This document shows positions 5,866-15,039 of a stretch of DNA of 22,578 nt, piece by piece. The stretch is from Bacteroidota bacterium (GTDB lineage: Bacteria > Bacteroidota > Bacteroidia > Chitinophagales > Chitinophagaceae): assembly GCA_023422565.1 (NCBI GenBank), contig JAFAGR010000086.1, positions 1 to 22,578 of the forward strand, given 5' to 3'. The notes under the pieces are model-generated. The model ran no database searches. It saw nothing but the letters and a program-made list of their open reading frames with translations, and had not been told where the DNA came from. Position 1 is the first letter of the stretch; every line of letters begins with the position of its first letter. Both the position numbers and the translations under genes were made by a program.

Positions 5866-7524
5866 ATGAATGAATCGGTTAACCTGTGGGAAGTGCTTGC
5901 AGGTGTTGCTGTGTTCATGCTCGGCATGCGCTTTCTTGAAGACAGTCTTCAGGCTATGGCGGGCAGGAGCTTTAAGTTGTTCCTCAAAAGAAATACCTCA
6001 GGAAGGCTTCGCGCTGTGGCCGGAGGCACGGTGGTAACGGCGGTGCTTCAGAGCAGTTCCGTGGTGAACCTTCTTGTACTCGCCTTTGTTGGCGCATCTC
6101 TTCTCACTATGCAGAACGCGCTTGCCGTCATTTTAGGCGCCAACCTCGGTACCACTATCAGCAATTGGGTGATTGCAACTGTCGGTTTCTCGTATAAGAT
6201 CAGCGACTTCGCATACCCGTTAACGGGAGTCGCCGGTATTTTACTGGCTATTTCAACCAAAGGAAGCCGCCTTTATCACTGGAGCATGTTTTTTCTAGGT
6301 TTCTCTTTTATTTTTCTTGGCCTCGCCTTTATTAAAAACGGCATCGAGGTAGCCATAATGAATTATGATTTTTCAGGCTTTTCCGAAAAATCGCCTCTTC
6401 TTCATCTTCTCGCCGGTTTCGTGATCACGTCACTTATACAATCCAGTTCCGCAACCATGGCCATTATTCTGAGCCTCCTCTATGCAAACGGAATCACTTT
6501 GCAGGCGGCTATGGCTATAACATTGGGTTCAGAGATCGGAACTACCGTAAAGGTGGCTATCGCATCAGTCGGAAATAATTCTGTGAAGAAGCAGGTTGCC
6601 GCAGGAAATTTGTTGTTTAATATTCTTACCGCAGCGCTTGTATTTATTTTCCTTCCTCAGGTGTACGACCTCATTACAAAAGTTGCCGCTATCCGGAATC
6701 CGCTTATAGCACTCGTTGCCTTCCAGTCTTTCATAAATCTCCTTTGTATTTTACTTTTTCTTCCGCTGCTTCCGCAAATAAGCAAATGGCTTCAAAATCT
6801 GTTTTTACAGGATTCTGATCATGCGCTCTACATTTCCAAAACAGGAACGGGCGTGCCCGATATCGCTCTTCAGGCGATAGAGCAGGAAACCAGACGATTT
6901 CTGAAACTTAATCTATACTTCACCTTAAAGAGTTTATTCATAGATGGTAAAATAGAAAACCTCCCGGAAGCCGCAGAGGATTTTGAAAAAATGAGTGTTG
7001 ACGAACAATATGAATATTTAAAAGTGCTTCACGGAAAGATCCATGCATTTAATTCGAAATTGCTGCAGCGGAATTTGAGTGAGATCGAATCGAGGGAGTT
7101 GGAGCGGTTCATTGCCGGAGCAAGAAATACCATGTATGCAGCTAAAAGTGTGCATGATGCGGCATCAGATATTCTGCAATTGAAGAATTCCAGCAAAGAT
7201 GAAAAGTTCCGTTTTTATAGGACGGTACAGCAGAAAGTGACAGAATTTTGCAGCAAGGCAATACAAATATTAGATGGTGATGCCCCGTATCCCGCGCTGG
7301 CCGATATGTACAGGCAGGTGGCAAAGGATTATGAGGAAACAGTGCACGCTTTTTATGATCCGGAAGCATCAGCGCCACTGGAAATGCAGGAGATATCAAC
7401 CTTGCTTAATTTTAACAGGGAGATGATCTCTGCATTTAAATCTGTGGTGTTTGCGTTGAAGGAATTAGTGTTGCAGAAAAACGAGGGAGATGAGTTTGAA
7501 GCATTGCCCGGTTTCATCCGCTGA
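5866..7524 (+). CDS. Na/Pi cotransporter family protein with C-terminal PhoU-like domain
   Basis: This 552-residue protein has two parts. Residues 1 to about 310 form the Na+/Pi cotransporter membrane domain with its inverted repeat: QSSS at 62-65 and 192-195, each followed by a glycine motif (GANLGTT 91-97; GSEIGTT 221-227). Residues about 330-552 are a soluble, helix-rich, PhoU-like domain. The family (NptA/YjbB-like) moves phosphate with sodium; the bacterial YjbB type has been linked to phosphate export, so direction is uncertain. A sodium-coupled carrier fits the nearby Na+ and Ca2+ transporters. It starts at ATG 5866, 20 bp after the previous gene and 28 bp before mlaE. It is complete and of usual length. 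Confidence 0.92.
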   Translation: MNESVNLWEVLAGVAVFMLGMRFLEDSLQAMAGRSFKLFLKRNTSGRLRAVAGGTVVTAVLQSSSVVNLLVLAFVGASLLTMQNALAVILGANLGTTISNWVIATVGFSYKISDFAYPLTGVAGILLAISTKGSRLYHWSMFFLGFSFIFLGLAFIKNGIEVAIMNYDFSGFSEKSPLLHLLAGFVITSLIQSSSATMAIILSLLYANGITLQAAMAITLGSEIGTTVKVAIASVGNNSVKKQVAAGNLLFNILTAALVFIFLPQVYDLITKVAAIRNPLIALVAFQSFINLLCILLFLPLLPQISKWLQNLFLQDSDHALYISKTGTGVPDIALQAIEQETRRFLKLNLYFTLKSLFIDGKIENLPEAAEDFEKMSVDEQYEYLKVLHGKIHAFNSKLLQRNLSEIESRELERFIAGARNTMYAAKSVHDAASDILQLKNSSKDEKFRFYRTVQQKVTEFCSKAIQILDGDAPYPALADMYRQVAKDYEETVHAFYDPEASAPLEMQEISTLLNFNREMISAFKSVVFALKELVLQKNEGDEFEALPGFIR

Positions 7525-7552
7525 TGCTTAAGAAGGAATCTAAAAACAGCTT

Positions 7553-8323
7553 ATGGCGAAGGTTAACGCGTTGACCATGGTTTTTAAAGAAGTAGGTGGA
7601 ATTGCTGACTTCGCCCGGCGGTTCTTTGCACAGGTGTTGCGGCCGCGATATGAAGTGCAGGAGTTCATCAGGCAATGTTACCAGGTCGGCTACCGCTCGC
7701 TTCCGCTCATTGCCATCACGGGTTTTATCATGGGCCTGGTGCTTACCATGCAACTGAGGCCTTCAATGATAGATTATGGTGTAGAATCACAAATTCCGGC
7801 AATACTTGGCATCGCTATCATCAGGGAAGTTGGGCCTGTGATTACAGCGCTTATTTTCGCAGGCAAGATAGGAAGCAGCATTGGCGCCGAATTAGGCAGC
7901 ATGCGGGTTACCGAGCAAATAGATGCTATGGAAGTAAGCGGAACAAACCCCTTTAAATATCTTGTGGTTACGCGGGTGCTTGCTACCACGCTGATGCTCC
8001 CCGTTCTTGTTTTGCTTGGCGATGCCATCTCGCTTTATGGTGCATACGTTGGCGTGAACATCAACAATGTGACAAGCTTTAAACTATTCTGGATGCAGGT
8101 GATAGATAACATCTCTTTCAGCGATGTGGTTCCGGCATTTATAAAATCATTTTTCTTCGGCTTTGCAGTAGGAATTATAGGATGTTATAAAGGGTATAAT
8201 TCCATGAAGGGAACGGAAGGGGTTGGGATCTCGGCCAATTCATCTGTGGTGGTTTCATCATTAATGATATTTGTAATTGACTTGCTTGCCGTACAGGTTA
8301 CAGACTTGCTTGGCTTAAATTGA
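7553..8323 (+). CDS. mlaE: MlaE-type ABC transporter permease (lipid transport)
   Basis: This 256-residue inner-membrane permease of the MlaE/YrbE family belongs to the ABC system that moves phospholipids between inner and outer membrane for outer-membrane asymmetry. The family hallmark is clear: GAELGSMRVTEQIDAMEVSG (111-130), then TNPFKYLVVTRVLA. Preceding it are REVGPVITALIFAGKIGSSI (91-110) and the N-terminal amphipathic interface helix. About five membrane segments are predicted and the length is normal. Its 3' end overlaps the ATPase gene by 4 bp (TTGA), indicating translational coupling, and the MCE protein gene follows, giving the order E-F-D. No MlaB or MlaC homologue is seen here, as is usual for Bacteroidota. 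Confidence 0.93.
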   Translation: MAKVNALTMVFKEVGGIADFARRFFAQVLRPRYEVQEFIRQCYQVGYRSLPLIAITGFIMGLVLTMQLRPSMIDYGVESQIPAILGIAIIREVGPVITALIFAGKIGSSIGAELGSMRVTEQIDAMEVSGTNPFKYLVVTRVLATTLMLPVLVLLGDAISLYGAYVGVNINNVTSFKLFWMQVIDNISFSDVVPAFIKSFFFGFAVGIIGCYKGYNSMKGTEGVGISANSSVVVSSLMIFVIDLLAVQVTDLLGLN

Positions 8324-9096
8324 AAAAAATGCTCAGCACAAAAGCAGATATTGATTCTTCACAAAAAGTTTTAAGCGTAAGAAGCCTTAAAAAATCTTTC
8401 GGCAGCAATCATGTGATCAAAGATTTTTCATTTGATCTGTTCCGTGCGGAAAATATTGTGATCGTAGGGAAATCAGGTTCCGGAAAATCGGTGCTTATAA
8501 AATGCATCATCGGTTTGCTGGAACCGGATGAGGGAAAGATCGAAGTGCTGGGATCAGACATCGCGGGCTTGTCCCCTGAATCCCTGGACAAGATCCGCGC
8601 CCGGGTGGGCTTTCTTTTTCAGGGTAATGCCTTGTATGATTCGATGACCGTGCGGGAGAATCTCGAGTTTCCGCTGAGAAGGCACTGGATAAAGCGCGAA
8701 CATTGGAACGTAGAAGATTTGGTTATGGAAGCCCTGGAAAACGTAGGCCTTCCGCACACCGTAAATATGATGCCTTCTGAGTTGTCAGGCGGAATGCGTA
8801 AGAGGATCGCATTGGCGAGAACGCTTATCTTAAAGCCGGATATTATTTTATATGATGAGCCGACCACGGGGCTTGATCCGGTTACATCGCGGGAAATAAT
8901 CGCTTTAATAAATAACATTCGCGAAAAATACCAAACCGCTGCAGTGATCATTTCTCACGATATGAATTGTATTCGGCTGGCAGGAGACAGAATACTTATG
9001 CTGATTGATGGAAGATGTTATGCCGAGGGAGATTTTCATACCTTGTTGGAGAACAGGGATGAGAAGGTTGCGACTTTTTTTGAAGGCGAATCTTAA
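8320..9096 (+). CDS. mlaF: MlaF-type ABC transporter ATP-binding protein
   Basis: This is the cytosolic ATPase of the Mla-type lipid transporter. Numbering from the TTG start (258 residues): Walker A GKSGSGKS (50-57), Q-loop FLFQGNALYDSMT (98-110), signature LSGGMRKR (155-162), Walker B IILYDEPTTGLDP (175-187) with catalytic Glu180, and the switch His in ISHDM. The QGNALYDSMTV segment is typical of MlaF/Mkl ATPases. The start is ambiguous: TTG 8320 overlaps the mlaE stop as TTGA, while an ATG at 8329 removes only three residues. The conserved fold begins at about residue 17, so either works. It powers the permease encoded just upstream, using the MCE protein downstream as the lipid conduit. 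Confidence 0.93.
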   Translation: MKKMLSTKADIDSSQKVLSVRSLKKSFGSNHVIKDFSFDLFRAENIVIVGKSGSGKSVLIKCIIGLLEPDEGKIEVLGSDIAGLSPESLDKIRARVGFLFQGNALYDSMTVRENLEFPLRRHWIKREHWNVEDLVMEALENVGLPHTVNMMPSELSGGMRKRIALARTLILKPDIILYDEPTTGLDPVTSREIIALINNIREKYQTAAVIISHDMNCIRLAGDRILMLIDGRCYAEGDFHTLLENRDEKVATFFEGES

Positions 9097-9111
9097 AAAG
9101 GCAGAGCTTTA

Positions 9112-9119
9112 TATTTTTG
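9112..9119 (+). promoter_or_regulatory. Possible -7 element (TATTTTTG) just ahead of mlaD
   Basis: This is an exact TAnnTTTG match three bases from the mlaD ATG at 9123. A TTTG lies upstream at 9079-9082, but the spacing (29 bp) is too long for a normal -33 box. It could be an internal promoter or just an A/T-rich translation-initiation region, similar T-runs preceding the starts at 4835 and 11130. Confidence 0.2.
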
Positions 9120-9122
9120 ATT

Positions 9123-10130
9123 ATGGCAAAGAAGACGGTGAATAATGTAAAACTTGGCGTATTCGTGTTGGCCGGACTATTGTTTTTAGTAGTGTTGCTT
9201 TTTCTGATCGGCCGAAATAAGAATCTCTTCGGTTCCACCTATGTTTTAAAATCCCGGTTCAGCAATGTTCAGGGCCTGGTAGCCGGCAACAATGTGAGAT
9301 TTGCCGGCATACAGGTGGGAACGGTAAAAAGTATAGATATAATTTCAGACACTGTAGTTGAAGTTTCCATGCACATTAACACCAACATGAAAGACGTGAT
9401 CAAATCTAATGCGTTGGTGACAATAGGCACGGATGGCATAGTGGGAAACAAAGTGGTGAACATCGTGTCAGGCTCGGGCCCTTCCTCTCCCGCACCTGCG
9501 GAAAGCCTGCTTTCTGCAAGGGAAACGGTAAGTGCCGAAGATATGCTGAATACACTTGGAAAATCTAACCAGGATCTTTCGGTGATCACCGAAGAATTAA
9601 AAAAAACTATTCAACGCATCAATAACAGTAAGGCTTTATGGGATGTGCTGAATTCCGAATCGCTGTACCCGGACCTTAAGGCAAGCTTGGAAAACATCAG
9701 GCAGTCCACAGCAGGCCTCGAGAAAATTACTGCCCAGGTAAATACAGTGGTACAACAGGTGAAAAGCGGGGAGGGCACCGTCGGAAAATTATTGTACGAT
9801 ACGGCCATCGCATATAATCTTGAAGAGACCTCACGAAAGCTTGATGCTGTGGTTCTTTCTGCCGATAACATGGTTAAAGATCTTGACAATATAATTTCAG
9901 GGATAGATCAGAAGATCAATTCGGCAGACGGTCCGGTGAATACGCTGCTTACAGACAGGCAGATGACCTCGGATATGCGTAACGCTTTAAAGAATGCCGA
10001 ACAGGGTGCCCGTCGTTTTAATGAAAGCATGGAGGCCCTTCAGCATAATTTTTTACTGCGTGGCTTTTTCCGTAAACAGGAGCGTAGAAGACAGCGTGAG
10101 GCAAAAGATTCGGCAGCATCGTCTGATTGA
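9123..10130 (+). CDS. mlaD: MlaD-type MCE-domain protein
   Basis: This protein has about 335 residues from the ATG at 9123 (MAKKTVNNVKLG). The frame also allows a TTG two codons earlier, but the ATG starts the usual MCE N terminus. One membrane anchor (about 10-30) is followed by an MCE domain (about 38-115) with the characteristic FSNVQGLVAGNNVRFAGIQV stretch and VTIGTDGIVGNKVVNI. A long periplasmic helical region (about 140-300) is rich in Asn/Gln/Ser and charged residues and could form a coiled-coil barrel; the C-terminal tail is Arg-rich. MCE proteins form hexameric rings that bind phospholipid for MlaE/F. It is the third gene of the mlaEFD set, 26 bp after mlaF, with a TATTTTTG box directly ahead of the ATG. 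Confidence 0.92.
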   Translation: MAKKTVNNVKLGVFVLAGLLFLVVLLFLIGRNKNLFGSTYVLKSRFSNVQGLVAGNNVRFAGIQVGTVKSIDIISDTVVEVSMHINTNMKDVIKSNALVTIGTDGIVGNKVVNIVSGSGPSSPAPAESLLSARETVSAEDMLNTLGKSNQDLSVITEELKKTIQRINNSKALWDVLNSESLYPDLKASLENIRQSTAGLEKITAQVNTVVQQVKSGEGTVGKLLYDTAIAYNLEETSRKLDAVVLSADNMVKDLDNIISGIDQKINSADGPVNTLLTDRQMTSDMRNALKNAEQGARRFNESMEALQHNFLLRGFFRKQERRRQREAKDSAASSD

Positions 10131-10210
10131 GGGAGGTCATTGAGGCTGGTGAGCGCGATCATTATTCACGAACACGAATTGTTCCAATTTCAATACATGA
10201 AAGTTTTCTT

Positions 10211-11020
10211 ATGGCAACCATAATAGTTCCCGTCAATTTTTCGAAGGCGTCAACCAATGCGGCTCAATACGCTCTTAAGCTGGCGCTGGATAATAATGCT
10301 GAGTTGCATTTGCTTCATGTGATCATGATACAGCCAAGCATCACTCATGCCCCGCTTCCTGATAATCTTATGGAGCAAATGAAAGATGATGCCCGGTTCA
10401 GCATGGCAGAACTTGCTGAGAATCTTCGCTCCGCCCCGGGCAACGAAGTGCCGATCCATACTCATATTGAATGGGGGTCGGTAGATCACCAGGTAAAGGA
10501 ATTGGCGAGCCGGAAACATGCTGATATTGTGGTGATGGGTCTTTCACACGAATCAGCCCAGAAAGTTATTTACCAGAGCAATGCATTTTCTGCGCTCAAA
10601 ACTTTAAATGTTCCCTTGCTGATAATTCCGGATAATGCTGCTTACAGATCATGGGATCATATTGCCCTCGCCTACGATTTTGCCCATCCGGTTAAAGAAC
10701 TTCCGCTCGAAACGGTCTCGAAATTGAAATACCTGAAAGGCGCTATCATTCATGTAGTCTACGTAAAGAGGAAGAATGAGGCGGAACCGGGCCACGCGGT
10801 AATGCAGGATGTAAGAGAAAGGCTTGCCGGTTGCGAGGTTCGTTTTCATCTTGTAGAATCAGATTCCGTAGATGAGGGTATTTCAGAATATGCCGGGCAC
10901 CATGAAGCAGATCTTATTGTGTTGTTGCCAAAACACCATAGCTTTTTTGAATTTCACAAGAGCGATTCAAAGCGTATTCTTCGCCATCTTTCAGTTCCCA
11001 TGCTTTCCACATCATTATAA
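10211..11020 (+). CDS. Universal stress protein, tandem domain (fourth copy)
   Basis: This protein has 269 residues from ATG 10211. The frame is open from 10127, but the extra 28 codons do not resemble a Usp, whereas MATIIVPVNFSKASTNAAQYALKLA is a classic UspA opening. Domain 1 (1-145) ends with VPLLIIPDN. Domain 2 (150-269) is weaker: it starts DHIALAYDFAHPVKEL and ends VPMLSTSL. The loops where ATP-binding Usps carry G-x2-G-x9-G read GLSHESAQKVIYQS in domain 1 and LLPKHHSFFEFHKS in domain 2, so neither is a canonical ATP site. It is only distantly like the three-gene array at 2312-4828. It is separated by 80 bp from mlaD and 109 bp from the CoA-transferase, so it may have its own promoter, though I found no clear -7 box. 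Confidence 0.9.
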   Translation: MATIIVPVNFSKASTNAAQYALKLALDNNAELHLLHVIMIQPSITHAPLPDNLMEQMKDDARFSMAELAENLRSAPGNEVPIHTHIEWGSVDHQVKELASRKHADIVVMGLSHESAQKVIYQSNAFSALKTLNVPLLIIPDNAAYRSWDHIALAYDFAHPVKELPLETVSKLKYLKGAIIHVVYVKRKNEAEPGHAVMQDVRERLAGCEVRFHLVESDSVDEGISEYAGHHEADLIVLLPKHHSFFEFHKSDSKRILRHLSVPMLSTSL

Positions 11021-11129
11021 TATAAAAAAGGAACGTTTATTGAAAGGTCTTGCTGAAACAAATTCACCCTTACAAAGGTTTGCACGGACCGGACTGAAAC
11101 GAGAGATACCTTAAAATATTTTTTGAAAG

Positions 11130-12419
11130 ATGACAGACAACAAATTTTCAACGGCAGAGGAAGCAGTAAGTAAAGTTTTGTCGGGAGACCGCGTATTCGT
11201 GCACGGCAGCGCCGCAACTCCCACATTTCTTTTGAATGCCCTGGCGCGAAGGCATGATAAATTAAAAAAGGTGGAGATCGTTTCCGTGAGTACGCTGGGC
11301 GAGCTTGAAATAGCCGAAGAAAAAATGAAAGAGAGTTTTTATTTTAATTCTCTTTTCGTTTCACAAAACGTTAGGCAGGCAGTTAATTCGAGCCGGGGCG
11401 ATTACATCCCGATCTTTTTAAGCGAGATCCCTAAATTATTTCGTGAAGGTTATTTGAAATTAGATGTTGCTCTCATCCACGTTTCTCCTCCCGATAAGCA
11501 CGGCTATTGTTCTCTGGGTGTATCCGTTGATGTGGCCCGCTCCGCAGTAAGCAATGCGCGTTACGTGATCGCACAGGTGAACCCCAACATGCCGCGCACT
11601 CATGGCGATGGCCTGATCCATATAAATGAGATCGATGTTTTGGTGGAATGTAATGATCCGCTGCCGGAAGTAAATTATAAATCTCAAATAACTCTAGTAG
11701 AAAAGCAGATCGGAGAACATTGTGCTACGCTAATAGAAGATGGCGCAACCCTTCAACTGGGCATCGGGGTGATCCCTGACGCGGTTCTGCAGGAATTATA
11801 TGGGCATAAAAACCTTGGCATTCACAGTGAAATGTTTTCTGATGGCGTGATAGACCTTTTGGAAAATGGAGTGGTTACTAACCTGAACAAGAAACTGAAC
11901 CAGGGAAAGATCGTAACTGCCTTCGCGGTGGGCAGCAGGCGTTTGTACGATTTTGTTGATGACAATCCCATGTTTGATTTCATGGGAACGGACTACGTGA
12001 ACGATTCTTATGTGATCAGCCGTAACCCGCGCGTGGTGGCCGTAAACAGCGCAATTGAAATAGATATCACCGGCCAGGTTTGCGCAGATTCTATTGGAAC
12101 ATACCAATACTCCGGCGTTGGCGGGCAAATGGACTTTCTCCGAGGCGCAGCACTGTCAGAGGGCGGAAAACCGATCATTGCGCTGGCATCCACTACAAAA
12201 AGAGGCGAGAGTAAAATTGTACCTTTCCTGAGGAATGGAGCGGGTGTGGTTACCACCAGGGCGCACATGCATTACGTAGTTACCGAGTACGGCATCGCTC
12301 AACTGTTCGGCAAAAACACACGGCAACGCGCACACGAAATGGTGCGGATCGCGCATCCTGATCATCGTGAGACGCTCGATAAGGAAGTATTTTTCAGATT
12401 CGGCAAAACCTTTTATTAA
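11130..12419 (+). CDS. Acetyl-CoA hydrolase / acyl-CoA:acetate CoA-transferase family enzyme
   Basis: This 429-residue cytosolic enzyme belongs to the Cat1/4-hydroxybutyrate CoA-transferase family (class I). The N-terminal domain (about 1-190) contains LIHVSPPDKHGYCSLG, and the C-terminal domain carries the catalytic stretch GIHSEMFSDGVIDL with nucleophile Glu234. The C-terminal VTEYGIAQLFGK and HPDHRETL segments are also typical. Such enzymes move CoA between acetate and another acyl group (succinyl, 4-hydroxybutyryl, butyryl) or hydrolyse acetyl-CoA; when paired with succinyl-CoA synthetase they conserve energy as ATP during fermentation. Substrate cannot be told from sequence alone. It lies 17 bp ahead of the Ca2+ ATPase gene. 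An energy-conserving role under low oxygen would fit the surrounding stress genes but is inference. Confidence 0.93.
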   Translation: MTDNKFSTAEEAVSKVLSGDRVFVHGSAATPTFLLNALARRHDKLKKVEIVSVSTLGELEIAEEKMKESFYFNSLFVSQNVRQAVNSSRGDYIPIFLSEIPKLFREGYLKLDVALIHVSPPDKHGYCSLGVSVDVARSAVSNARYVIAQVNPNMPRTHGDGLIHINEIDVLVECNDPLPEVNYKSQITLVEKQIGEHCATLIEDGATLQLGIGVIPDAVLQELYGHKNLGIHSEMFSDGVIDLLENGVVTNLNKKLNQGKIVTAFAVGSRRLYDFVDDNPMFDFMGTDYVNDSYVISRNPRVVAVNSAIEIDITGQVCADSIGTYQYSGVGGQMDFLRGAALSEGGKPIIALASTTKRGESKIVPFLRNGAGVVTTRAHMHYVVTEYGIAQLFGKNTRQRAHEMVRIAHPDHRETLDKEVFFRFGKTFY

Positions 12420-12436
12420 TATAAATCACGCCTTTT

Positions 12437-15010
12437 ATGGTTTGGCATACTTCCACAACTGAGCAGGTTTTTGAAGAACTTCAATCGCACAGTAAGGGCC
12501 TTAGCGCGCAGGAAGCCGAACTGCGAAAGGAGAAATATGGGCCGAATCAATTGATAGAAGGAAAGAGAAGGTCTAAACTTTCCGCTTTTTTTGCCCAGTT
12601 TAAGGATGTTATGATCATCATCCTTATGTTGGCCGCAATAGTGTCAGGGATACTCGGAGACCTTACGGACACCATCGTTATCATGGTGATCGTGTTGCTG
12701 AATGCCGTTTTAGGATTTGTGCAGGAGATGAATGCGGAGAAAGCCATGGAAGCCCTGAAGGCCATGGCAGTGTCTAAAACAAATGTGATGCGCGGTGGCC
12801 AGGCGGTTGAGGTGCCGGCAACAGAACTTGTTCCCGGAGACGTGGTGATGCTTGAAACCGGCAATATTGTTCCTGCAGACCTTCGTTTGGTTGAAGCCGT
12901 TAACCTCCGGGTTGAGGAGGCATCTCTTACCGGAGAGTCAGTAGCAGTTGACAAGCAAACCGGCAAAATAGAAACTGAGGATATCGCCCTCGGCGATATG
13001 CAGAATATGGCTTTCAAAAGCACCACGGTAACTTATGGCAGGGGTTCAGGGGTGGTGGTTTCTACGGGAATGAACACAGAACTAGGCAAGATTGCAAGGA
13101 TGCTTCAGGAAGCTGATGTTAGAACCCCTTTGCAGGAAAAAATGGCCCTGTTCGGAAAGCGTTTAACCGTACTCGTTATATTCATATGTATTGTATTTTT
13201 TGTGATCGGGTGGTTGCGCGGTGAAGCTATCGGTTCCCTTGTTATGACGAGTATTTCGATGGCCGTGGCCGCAATTCCCGAAGCACTGCCCGCCGCGATC
13301 ACCATTTCCCTCGCTCTTGCCGCCAGGAGAATGATAAGGGTGAAGGCGCTTATCAGGAAACTCCCCGCCGTGGAAACCCTTGGTTCGGTTACTTACATCT
13401 GTACCGACAAAACCGGCACCCTCACAAAGAACGAAATGCATACGGAGGAAGTTTTCGTAAACGACAAATTTATTGCCACAGGAAACCTCAAAAATGAGAA
13501 CGGAAATGAGGATCTGAACCAGTTGCTGAATGCCTTCGCGTTAAATAACGATACTCTTGAAAATGAGGATGGCGAAATTAAAGGAGACAGCACCGAGATC
13601 GCCCTGATGCGCGTGGCGGCTGACCTAAATATTCATCGTGATGCAATGGAAAGGATAGCCGAAATTCCTTTTGATTCTACGAGGAAATTGATGACAACCT
13701 TTCACCCCTATGAAAACCGGGTTGTCGCTATTACCAAGGGCGCACCTGACGTGTTATTGAGGATCTGTAATGATATCGATCCGGAGAAAGTGGGCAGATG
13801 TGTTGACGAGATGGCTGCGAAAGGTGAAAGGGTAATCGGTTTTGCGTACAAAATGTGGGACAATGTTCCGGAGTTGCAACCTGAAGTTGTGGAGAAGGAC
13901 CTCAATTTTTCAGGTCTCGCAGGCTTGGTAGATCCTCCCCGTGAAGAAGCGGGAGCGGCAATTGAGGAATGTAAGGCGGCGGGAATAGCGATAGTAATGA
14001 TCACCGGCGATCATCCTGAAACAGCCCGTAACATTGCGGCGCGTTTAGGCATTCTCGTTAGTGATCGGGATGTGCTTCTTACCGGCCGTGAACTGGCCAA
14101 ACTTTCGGAAGAGGAATTTGAGAAAAAAGTGGAGGATGTGAAAGTGTATGCCCGTGTATCGCCTGAACAAAAACTTAATATAGTAAAGGCCTTGCAAAAA
14201 AACGGGCACTATGTGGCCATGACGGGCGACGGTGTTAATGACGCACCTTCGCTAAAGCGTGCAAACATCGGCATCGCAATGGGAATAACCGGCACAGACG
14301 TTTCGCGTGAAGCTGCCGACATGGTATTGATGGATGATAATTTTTCAACGATTGTAAAAGCCGTGCGTGAAGGCCGCCGCATTTACGACAACATTCTGAA
14401 GTTTATCAAATACCTGATGACAACTAATTCAGGGGAATTGTTTACGCTTCTTATCGGCCCTTTGCTCGGCCTGCCCATCGCCCTTCTTCCTATTCATATT
14501 CTTTGGATCAATCTTGTTTCAGATGGCCTTCCCGCGATATCCCTTTCCTTTGAGAAAGCGGAACGTGACATTATGAAAAGGCCGCCGCGCCACCCCGACG
14601 AAACCGTTTTTGCAAATGGCCGTGGCCTTCATATGATATGGGTTGGGCTCGTAATGGCCGCTATAGCATTGGGCACGCAATGGTGGGCCATTGAACATGA
14701 CATGCCCTGGCAAACGATGGTGTTCAATGTACTTTGCCTCAGCCAGCTTGGCCATGTACTTGCTATTCGTTCTGAAACGAGGTCTTTGTTTAAAATCGGC
14801 ATTTTCTCAAACAAGCAGTTGTTATGGGCGGTTCTTATTGGATTTGTTTTACAGGTAGCGCTCACCTACATACCGTGGTTGCAGCCCGTATTTAAAACCG
14901 AACCACTTACTCTGTATGAATTCTTACTCGTAGGGTTTCTATCCTCACTTGTATTTTTTATTGTTGAAATTGAGAAGGCGGTGACGCGCAAAAGAAGGCA
15001 TATTGCATAA
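12437..15010 (+). CDS. P2A-type Ca2+-transporting ATPase (SERCA/PacL-like)
   Basis: This 857-residue pump exports Ca2+ from the cytosol using ATP. In order: the N-terminal cation-ATPase domain, TGES (165-168, actuator), the M4 segment VAAIPEALP (277-285), the phosphorylation motif CTDKTGT with Asp324, KGAPD (434-438, nucleotide site), TGDGVND (596-602, hinge), and six C-terminal helices. The Ca2+ ligands of SERCA all have counterparts that I can place: Glu282 in M4 (E309), Asn664 and Glu667 in M5 (N768/E771), and Asn692, Ser695 and Asp696 in M6 (N796/T799/D800). This supports calcium rather than Na+/K+ or heavy metals. It begins at ATG 12437, follows the CoA-transferase by 17 bp and precedes the small membrane protein by 29 bp. 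Confidence 0.94.
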   Translation: MVWHTSTTEQVFEELQSHSKGLSAQEAELRKEKYGPNQLIEGKRRSKLSAFFAQFKDVMIIILMLAAIVSGILGDLTDTIVIMVIVLLNAVLGFVQEMNAEKAMEALKAMAVSKTNVMRGGQAVEVPATELVPGDVVMLETGNIVPADLRLVEAVNLRVEEASLTGESVAVDKQTGKIETEDIALGDMQNMAFKSTTVTYGRGSGVVVSTGMNTELGKIARMLQEADVRTPLQEKMALFGKRLTVLVIFICIVFFVIGWLRGEAIGSLVMTSISMAVAAIPEALPAAITISLALAARRMIRVKALIRKLPAVETLGSVTYICTDKTGTLTKNEMHTEEVFVNDKFIATGNLKNENGNEDLNQLLNAFALNNDTLENEDGEIKGDSTEIALMRVAADLNIHRDAMERIAEIPFDSTRKLMTTFHPYENRVVAITKGAPDVLLRICNDIDPEKVGRCVDEMAAKGERVIGFAYKMWDNVPELQPEVVEKDLNFSGLAGLVDPPREEAGAAIEECKAAGIAIVMITGDHPETARNIAARLGILVSDRDVLLTGRELAKLSEEEFEKKVEDVKVYARVSPEQKLNIVKALQKNGHYVAMTGDGVNDAPSLKRANIGIAMGITGTDVSREAADMVLMDDNFSTIVKAVREGRRIYDNILKFIKYLMTTNSGELFTLLIGPLLGLPIALLPIHILWINLVSDGLPAISLSFEKAERDIMKRPPRHPDETVFANGRGLHMIWVGLVMAAIALGTQWWAIEHDMPWQTMVFNVLCLSQLGHVLAIRSETRSLFKIGIFSNKQLLWAVLIGFVLQVALTYIPWLQPVFKTEPLTLYEFLLVGFLSSLVFFIVEIEKAVTRKRRHIA

Positions 15011-15039
15011 ATTAATTTTTAAAAGATAAAATTTAAACG

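Noticed and set aside
10177..10189. Small palindrome AATTG-TTC-CAATT upstream of the fourth Usp
   Set aside because: Arms of five bases in A/T-rich DNA are expected by chance and there is no promoter box beside it.
10127..10210. N-terminal extension of the fourth Usp from TTG 10127
   Set aside because: The 28 extra residues do not resemble a Usp, and MATIIVPVNFS at 10211 is a typical start.
12547..13026. Open frame of 159 codons on the minus strand
   Set aside because: Lies wholly inside the Ca2+ ATPase gene, and its Thr/Ser/Ile-rich composition is that of an antisense reading of a conserved gene.
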